A stretch of 64,000 bases of DNA from Gammaproteobacteria bacterium (GTDB taxonomy: Bacteria > Pseudomonadota > Gammaproteobacteria > Steroidobacterales > Rariloculaceae): NCBI GenBank assembly GCA_022825505.1, contig JAJDWR010000016.1, positions 110,838 through 174,837 on the forward strand, in the 5' to 3' direction. Below, piece after piece: positions 58,809-64,000 of the stretch. Every line of letters begins with the position of its first letter. Position 1 is the first letter of the stretch. Under the pieces are notes generated by a model, which ran no database searches, had not been told where the DNA came from, and saw only the letters and a list, made by a program, of their open reading frames with translations. The position numbers and the translations under genes are program-made.

Positions 58809-59945
58809 TCACGATTCCGGCCGCTGTTGTCGAGCCCAATGGGCGAAACCGGACATTTCAACCTGGTAATGGCCTCGACCGGTTGCCGAGATCAGATGGT
58901 TGGCGACAAGCCGGCGTAGATGTCGGGCGACCATCCCCCGGGTGACGGGGGACCCCGTCGCTTCGCTGAGCCTCGTGATGCTCTCCTGGCTGTGAAGCCC
59001 CGCGCTCCCGGGGTTGCGAGCCACCTTCAGAAACAGCAACCGCTCCAGCAGCGTCAATCGCCCCCAAATGCCATCGTAGTCGTTTTGCTCGGCTACGGCC
59101 GCCAGTACTTGGTCGAAGGCGTCACGCATCGGCAACGCCGGGTCGAGTGCCATCGACTTGAGGGCTTGCCGTGCGTAGAACGGATTTCGGTCGAGTGCTT
59201 CAAAGTGCTTCCACAACATTTCGGAGTCGATGTGCCGCTGGGTCAACCGGCGAAAAACCTCTGAAAGGAAGTTCGTAAAATCCGGGCCCAGGTCGGGCAA
59301 CTCGACTTCGGTTGCGAAACCGTAGAAGGGCGCATCATGCTCGCCGAACATTTTCCGGACCGCACCACGCGAGGATCCGCAAAATACCACGCGCACGGCT
59401 CTGAGGCGATCGAGCGTGGTTCGCATCGAGTACACCAGGGGCAGAAACGCGCGTTCGGTGCCGAGGTGCTGAATCTCGTCGAGCATCAGCAACAGCTTTG
59501 TTCGGCGCCCCTGGCTGAGTGCATCAATGAGGGAATCGATGGCAGTGGTGTCCTGCGCGACCGGCGCGGCCGGACGATCGGCGAATTCCAACTCCGCGCC
59601 GATGCCGAGCGCATCGATTCTCACGCGGTTGATCGCCGTTTCGAGGAGCTTGCGCGTGATGGATTCGCGGCGGCGCCCGGTTTCAACGGCGGCATTCAAT
59701 GCATCGAGGATGGCGACATGGGGCGCATTGACGTTGGCCCAGAGGCTGGCATAAACAACGGTGTACCCGGCCCGGTTTGCCTCCGGGGCCAGGTCATGCA
59801 GCAGGAATTCGGTTTTTCCCTTGCGCCTCGGTGCAACCAGAATCAGCCGAGTCGCCAGGCCGATCTCAAGCTGCTTTACAAGACTTTTTGCGAACGAGGG
59901 GCGGGGGAAGTGCCAAGCATCGTCGGGCCGCCATGCGGTATTCAT
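58809..59945 (-). CDS. AAA-type ATPase with C-terminal winged helix
   Basis: 378 aa from ATG 59945. Walker A is A38-P-R-R-K-G-K-T45 (first Gly replaced by Ala); Walker B is LLLMLDEIQHL; a sensor-like VFCGSS follows. The C-terminal ~90 residues look like a winged helix (LHSQESITRLSEATGSPVTR, GMVARHLRRLVANHLI). It resembles ATPase_2/STAND-like regulatory ATPases found near mobile DNA. A TACAAT lies just upstream of the start. Its neighbour is a broken IS. Function unknown. Confidence 0.8.
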   Translation of the reverse strand: MNTAWRPDDAWHFPRPSFAKSLVKQLEIGLATRLILVAPRRKGKTEFLLHDLAPEANRAGYTVVYASLWANVNAPHVAILDALNAAVETGRRRESITRKLLETAINRVRIDALGIGAELEFADRPAAPVAQDTTAIDSLIDALSQGRRTKLLLMLDEIQHLGTERAFLPLVYSMRTTLDRLRAVRVVFCGSSRGAVRKMFGEHDAPFYGFATEVELPDLGPDFTNFLSEVFRRLTQRHIDSEMLWKHFEALDRNPFYARQALKSMALDPALPMRDAFDQVLAAVAEQNDYDGIWGRLTLLERLLFLKVARNPGSAGLHSQESITRLSEATGSPVTRGMVARHLRRLVANHLISATGRGHYQVEMSGFAHWARQQRPES

Positions 59946-60202
59946 GTTTTCGATTGTAACATGTTCCGGAAACAACTGTAGTTTCAGTTACAAGATACAA
60001 GCGTGGGCATCGACGATGACCGGGCAGAATTGTGCGAGGCCGTATTGGGCTCAACCCTTTTTCCAAGAGGTAGTCCGCCGCCAAACGGGGGATGATGGCG
60101 CCGATACGCTGTCGAAGAGCGCGATTCCCTCCGACGAATGGCGGAAAACGATCCGTCGATCGTCTTGTGTAAGATAACGTGCGGGGCCGTCCAATTGAGC
60201 AA

Positions 60203-60744
60203 CGATACCGATACAGCGTGTTGGCGGGCACCACGCTCATCGGACTGGCGAGCAAATCCCGCATGGCGCTGTGCTCGTACTATTGGCGGTGCAACCGCCA
60301 CTCGCTGCCCGGATCGATCAACTGGTAGCACACCAGCGTCTTCAATACATCCAGCCAGCGGGTCCCCTGGCGGCTCGGGCGCAGCCGCGGCGCCCAAAAC
60401 CGATCCAGCTCCAACCGCTCCCACAACGCCAGCGCCAACCAGCACGCGCCCCATTGGCGCGGTCGGTGCAGGCTCAGATCCTTGACCCGGACCCGAACCA
60501 CCTCGCAGTTCAGTTCCGGCGCCTCCCGGTCCGCGGGAAACAGCGCCATCGGCGCCGGGCCGGAGTCCCCGCGCAGCACCTCGATCGACCGGCACCACGC
60601 CGCGCGCTGGTTGTCGTTGATCTCGCCCAGGTACAGCACCTGACGCTGAACCACCCGCCCGTCGGGGTTGCGCCGGTTCTCCATCACGCTCCAGTAACGG
60701 TGCTCCTTGCCGTCCTTGAAGCGTCTCTTGGCGCGCACGAACAT
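60203..60744 (-). pseudogene. IS1634-like transposase remnant
   Basis: From ATG 60744 the frame reads MFVRAKRRFKDGKEHRYW, VMENRR and VQRQVLYLGEI, the N-terminus of IS1634-family transposases. It continues to LIDPGSEWRLHRQ, where TAG replaces the expected TGG (Trp). Beyond the stop, YEHSAMRDLLASPM and ANTLYRY continue in the same frame, then homology ends near 60203. The catalytic DDE region is gone. Both a nonsense mutation and a 3' truncation are present. Confidence 0.85.
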
Positions 60745-60780
60745 GGACCCATAGCGTGCCTCAAATACCGCGCAAATCAA

Positions 60781-60971
60781 GGGGGTAGGTCGGCACTAGA
60801 GCCGTCCGGCGGCCACACGAACCAATGAAATCAATCACTTGAACCGCGCGTGACGGCCCAAAACCAGTCAAATCAGACGAAAACCCGGTCGAGTTGCGGA
60901 AGTCGGACTAAAACGAAATGGCACGGCCGCAAAACGGAAGAGACCGGGTTGCGAGAAGCGAGAAAAACCGC
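60781..60971. other. Spacer between IS remnant and CapA-like gene
   Basis: About 190 bases with several AAAAC/GAAAAC-rich tracts and no credible gene. It may include the outer end of the IS1634-like element, but I cannot identify a terminal inverted repeat. Confidence 0.3.
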
Positions 60972-62447
60972 TTATTCGATGTCGATTATCCCAATATCGC
61001 CCGAGATGCGTATCTCGGTGCCGAAAGCTGCTGAAGCTTCCCGCAGAATGCCCAGCACCCGTTGAGCGACTTCTCCGTCCGCGAGATGCGGCGTGCCGAT
61101 GTCTACGAAAGGTCCGTCGAACCTGAGATCGACGGGGTAGAGGCGAATCTCCTCGAGGACGCCCTCGCTGTAATGGCTCACGGCGACGACGCTTTCGAAG
61201 TACTCCCGGTCGTGGTTGGCTGGATAGATGAGTCCCTGAGCCTGCGCACGCGTGAGGCCCTCGACGTCGACGCCGGGGTTGCGTGCAGCAGCCAAATCCC
61301 AGTACCCGGGATTGAACACCTCGTGAAAGAACGGCTGACGATTGAAATTGCCCAATTGATAGAAGATGGGTTTACCGTCGTAGATTTCTATGCCACGCAG
61401 CTCGCCCTCTCCGTGAGAGAAAAAGGCATCCGCGCCGTTGTCGATAGCGGTGTGGGCAAGTTCCATGAGGAAGTCGGGTGGGTCACGCGATTCATCGCCT
61501 GCAGAGCGTGCGTCCGGGGGAAGTTGCCAGTGGTGAGAGTGGATATTGGCCACCACGAAGTCCGACAGAAATTTGGCGTCCCTGATTTCTGAGGCGTAGC
61601 TCTCCAGTTCCGCAGGCGGGATCGAATAGGAGAAGCTGACCTTGTCGCCCGGCACATAGTATTCGTCGTAGAGCCGGATGCGGTGGCCCTCGTCGCCGAA
61701 CGTGCGGCCGCTCGTGACGGGGAAGACGGCCGGAAACATGTGTGGGGAGGACTCATGGGCGCGCCGCAGCGCATCGAACGATTCCTGTGAGATCGTGACG
61801 GTTCGCTGGGGGCGCAGAGCGTTGGCGCCGGGAACGCCGGGCGAGTCTTCGCCCGCCGGCCTCGCATCCCAGTATGAATTCGTGGTAATCCCGAGAAAGC
61901 CGATGCGCCCATGTGGTGTATCGAGAAACTTCGCGCTCCTCGCTTCCGCGAGGTTGCGTCCCCAGCCAGCCGTGACGATGCCCACGCGGTCCATGTGGCC
62001 CATGGTTTCCAGCATGCCGGTCAGGCTGTAGTGGGTGGTGTGATTGTTGGCGAAGTTCATCAGGTCGAAGCCGATGGCACGCAGGTCGTCGGCGATGATC
62101 GGTCTCGCCAGGGCTTGAAACAGGTGGCCGTCGTTGTAGAGCGCGACCTTCCCGGGGTCCGCGATCGTCTGTTCCAGATTGCCGAACGCGACATCTGCGT
62201 TGCGCAGCACGTCGTATATTGCCTGCACCCCGGGCACTGCCAGGTTGGCGGTCGGCCTCAGCGCGACCACATCGCCCACGGCGGCCAGGGTGAAGTCGCC
62301 ATCCAGCGTGGTTTGCAGGTCCCGCGCGGGATCTACGATCACACGCTCATAGGGCGGACCCTCAAAGGTCTGAGCAAGGGCGCAAACTGACTGAAAACCC
62401 AGAAGGAAAGCGAAGAGAAGGGGCCGAGGCGAACGAAATTGACTCAT
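60972..62447 (-). CDS. Exported CapA-family protein
   Basis: 491 aa with a signal peptide ending ALAQ. The body matches the CapA/PgsA metallophosphatase-like fold: FTLAAVGDVVALRP, DVAFGNLEQTI, FDLMNFANNHTTHY, GIVTAGWGRNLAEAR, FVVANIHSHHW and FFSHGEGELRGIEIYDGKPIFYQLGNFN. The ligands expected from CapA (Asp, Asn-His, His-His) are visible. CapA proteins act in poly-gamma-glutamate capsule synthesis, but many homologues have other roles; no cap genes are nearby. GGGAG precedes the ATG. Confidence 0.87.
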   Translation of the reverse strand: MSQFRSPRPLLFAFLLGFQSVCALAQTFEGPPYERVIVDPARDLQTTLDGDFTLAAVGDVVALRPTANLAVPGVQAIYDVLRNADVAFGNLEQTIADPGKVALYNDGHLFQALARPIIADDLRAIGFDLMNFANNHTTHYSLTGMLETMGHMDRVGIVTAGWGRNLAEARSAKFLDTPHGRIGFLGITTNSYWDARPAGEDSPGVPGANALRPQRTVTISQESFDALRRAHESSPHMFPAVFPVTSGRTFGDEGHRIRLYDEYYVPGDKVSFSYSIPPAELESYASEIRDAKFLSDFVVANIHSHHWQLPPDARSAGDESRDPPDFLMELAHTAIDNGADAFFSHGEGELRGIEIYDGKPIFYQLGNFNRQPFFHEVFNPGYWDLAAARNPGVDVEGLTRAQAQGLIYPANHDREYFESVVAVSHYSEGVLEEIRLYPVDLRFDGPFVDIGTPHLADGEVAQRVLGILREASAAFGTEIRISGDIGIIDIE

Positions 62448-62729
62448 TGTTACTCTCCCGCCAGGCGGATCAGAAGCGCGGTCAGAATCGACATTGTCGC
62501 ACGAGTACTCTTTGCAAAGCCTGGCGTGCGATACCAGCCGGACCGCAAGGAATTGGCCAAATTCACCGGCAGCAGGGGACCCGCCAACAATGCCGGTCCA
62601 GATGTTGCGCTTGCCTGTCCGCGAGAAGCTGGACTAAGGTTTAGCCTCAACCTTTGACGTTGCGAGAACGCTGTTTCGTTCGGTGGAAGTAGTCGCAGAC
62701 GGACAGTGTCCTCTGGAGCAAGCCTGCAT

Positions 62730-63650
62730 ATGAAAAGAATTACCGAGACGCTGTTGGCGACGGCGACGGCACTGATGATCGTGCCGCTGATCGGAAACGC
62801 CCAGTTGGATATGGGGCCGGACTGGCCTGCGGTGAAACAGGAAATGGTGGAGCTTGGCCTGCGTCATGACTCCGCATGGGACCTTTACCGGTACTTCGAG
62901 CAAAATGCCGACGACAAGACACTGGAGCCTGACGAGGTTCCGGACTGGACCGGTTTATGGGAGCACGTGACACGCGGGTACGACAACGACAGAGTCGGAA
63001 ACAACATCAACGCAAAGCTCAAGGGCGAATACCTGCAGATGATGCAGGAACAGATCGACAACGCGGAGCAGGGGAGAATCTGGGATCCCCATTCCGGTTG
63101 CGGCCAGGCCCGCGGCTATCCGGGCATGCTGAAGAATGGACGTCCGCACGAGTTTGCCGTGACGCCCCATCAGACCTGGCACCTGGGCCAGGCGAGAAAC
63201 GAGGTCCGAAGAATCTATACCGACGGTCGGGGTCACGTTCCTGAGGACTGGGCCTACGATACGGAACACGGCGACACCATCGGGTTCTGGGACGGCGACA
63301 AGCTGGTGACGCATACGATGTACACGAACGGCGGCTGGATCGGTCGCGTCATGCCCTACCTGAGCAATCAACTCCAGGGAACGGAAGTCTGGCAACTGGT
63401 CGATGAAGACACCCTCCAGGCCGATGTGTGGATCTATGATCCCGAGGCGCTCGAAGAGCCCTGGTACACGCGCCAGGTCTACGGGCGAATGCACCAGGAG
63501 CCGGGTCAGCCGCTTCGCCTGGAGTACTGGTGGAACTGCCACAGCCAGAACAATATTGTCGTTCCAACCGAAGATGGCGGCACGACGTTTCTGGACCTGG
63601 ACTTCACGGACATGGATGATTCGCCGGCTCCGGTAACGGCCACCGAGTAG
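62730..63650 (+). CDS. Exported protein, diverged DGR/WEGD domain
   Basis: 306 aa. Signal peptide ends IGNAQ. An N-terminal helical segment (about 22-80) is followed by TGLWEHVTRGYD. The C-domain is diverged but recognisable: RRIYTDGRGHVPED, IGFWDGDKLVTHT, VWQLVDEDTLQADVWIYDPEAL and WWNCHSQN. No HH N-domain. It is followed 209 bases later by a sulfatase gene in the same orientation. Confidence 0.82.
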   Translation: MKRITETLLATATALMIVPLIGNAQLDMGPDWPAVKQEMVELGLRHDSAWDLYRYFEQNADDKTLEPDEVPDWTGLWEHVTRGYDNDRVGNNINAKLKGEYLQMMQEQIDNAEQGRIWDPHSGCGQARGYPGMLKNGRPHEFAVTPHQTWHLGQARNEVRRIYTDGRGHVPEDWAYDTEHGDTIGFWDGDKLVTHTMYTNGGWIGRVMPYLSNQLQGTEVWQLVDEDTLQADVWIYDPEALEEPWYTRQVYGRMHQEPGQPLRLEYWWNCHSQNNIVVPTEDGGTTFLDLDFTDMDDSPAPVTATE

Positions 63651-63859
63651 GCCGAGCCTTCGGCCAGGGCACGAGCCGGCGTATTCGATTACGGTTACGG
63701 ACAACCGAGTCCTCGATGATGAGCTTCTTCTCAGCATTGTCCAGTGTTGATCTTTAGGGATCGATTATTGACAATCCCAGAGCCTGTCAGCGCTGCCAAA
63801 AGCTCACCAAACGGGCCACTCAGTTCCATTGCAGGTCTTCGAAAGGACAATACAGACGT

Positions 63860-64000
63860 ATGCGTATCAGGTTAGTGTTCTGCGCTTTACTTGTCGGCAG
63901 TTTGTTCGGCGGTTTGGCCAGCGGCCAGGAGTCGCAACCGAACGTCGTCCTGATCCTGATGGACAACCTCGGCTATGGCGAGATCGGAGCATACGGAGGA
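63860..64000 (+). CDS. Exported sulfatase, truncated by window end
   Basis: 47 codons to the right edge. A signal peptide ends GLASGQ, followed by PNVVLILMDNLGYGEIGAYGG, the N-terminal metal-binding strand of type I sulfatases. The usual Asp-Asp reads Asp-Asn, a variant seen in a subset of arylsulfatases. The formylglycine motif lies beyond the window. It would be the third sulfatase of the region. Confidence 0.85.
   Translation, partial: MRIRLVFCALLVGSLFGGLASGQESQPNVVLILMDNLGYGEIGAYGG

Noticed and set aside
60781..60971. Inverted-repeat end of the IS1634-like element
   Set aside because: No matching inverted sequence could be found at the truncated end, so the boundary is not assigned.
62450..62650. 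Short frames on both strands between the CapA-like and exported-protein genes
   Set aside because: No Shine-Dalgarno, no motif and conflicting strands; treated as intergenic.

Overview
The window is high-GC DNA, densely coded on both strands, from a Gram-negative bacterium. TonB-dependent receptors, Tat and Sec signal peptides, lipoproteins and Lig-type aromatic catabolism suggest a heterotrophic, probably marine or host-associated gammaproteobacterium. That placement is inferred from gene content; no rRNA or other phylogenetic marker is present.

The dominant feature is an expansion of small exported proteins of the DUF6152 type. I count 20 of them. In every one the predicted signal-peptidase site leaves a mature protein beginning His-His, and a (N/R/S)-P-H-like histidine follows near mature residue 28. 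Three architectures recur: N-domain alone (119-139 aa, plus one truncated 79 aa copy); N-domain plus a GEAERDYE-type second half (274-307 aa); and N-domain plus a C-terminal domain with 'DGR ... G-S-G-WEGD-LVVET' (326-413 aa). Five complete proteins carry the C-terminal domain without the N-domain, and a partial exported protein at the left edge may be related to it. The family fills two minus-strand runs, 26480-33180 (seven genes) and 41149-45343 (five genes). Further copies lie at 4.2-6.8, 11.7-12.9, 38.3-40.0 and 54.1-58.4 kb. Scars of dead copies show continuing duplication and loss.

Layout. 1-3 kb: edge exported protein, variant metallo-beta-lactamase-fold protein, double-HTH LysR regulator. 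3-7.4 kb: family members and a beta-trefoil protein. 7.4-11.5 kb: LigB-type extradiol dioxygenase, alpha/beta-hydrolase lipoprotein, intradiol dioxygenase, LigC-like dehydrogenase. 11.7-16.2 kb: DUF6152 protein and a TonB receptor. 16.3-26.3 kb: an aromatic-catabolism block (C-C hydrolase-like, bicupin, PDC-lactonase-like amidohydrolase, GlcG/HbpS, SnoaL-like, FAH-family hydrolase, TetR fusion regulator, FAD monooxygenase, MFS), broken by an AT-rich insert at 19.7-20.7 kb. 26.5-45.3 kb: DUF6152 arrays, a second TonB receptor and a secreted MBL-fold hydrolase. 45.5-50.4 kb: two sulfatases with YciI, DoxX and NmrA-like genes between them. 50.5-54 kb: GntR regulator, LigW-like decarboxylase, AAHS aromatic-acid transporter. 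54-64 kb: more family members, a VOC protein, a heptad-repeat coiled coil, a receptor pseudogene, an AAA ATPase, an IS1634-like remnant, a CapA-like protein and the start of a third sulfatase.

Working model (inference): sulfated or complex aromatic compounds are captured at the surface by the receptors and sulfatases, handled in the periplasm by the HH-proteins (possibly metal-dependent), and imported and ring-cleaved by the Lig-type enzymes. A TCTATC-centred sequence shared by several catabolic promoters suggests common regulation.
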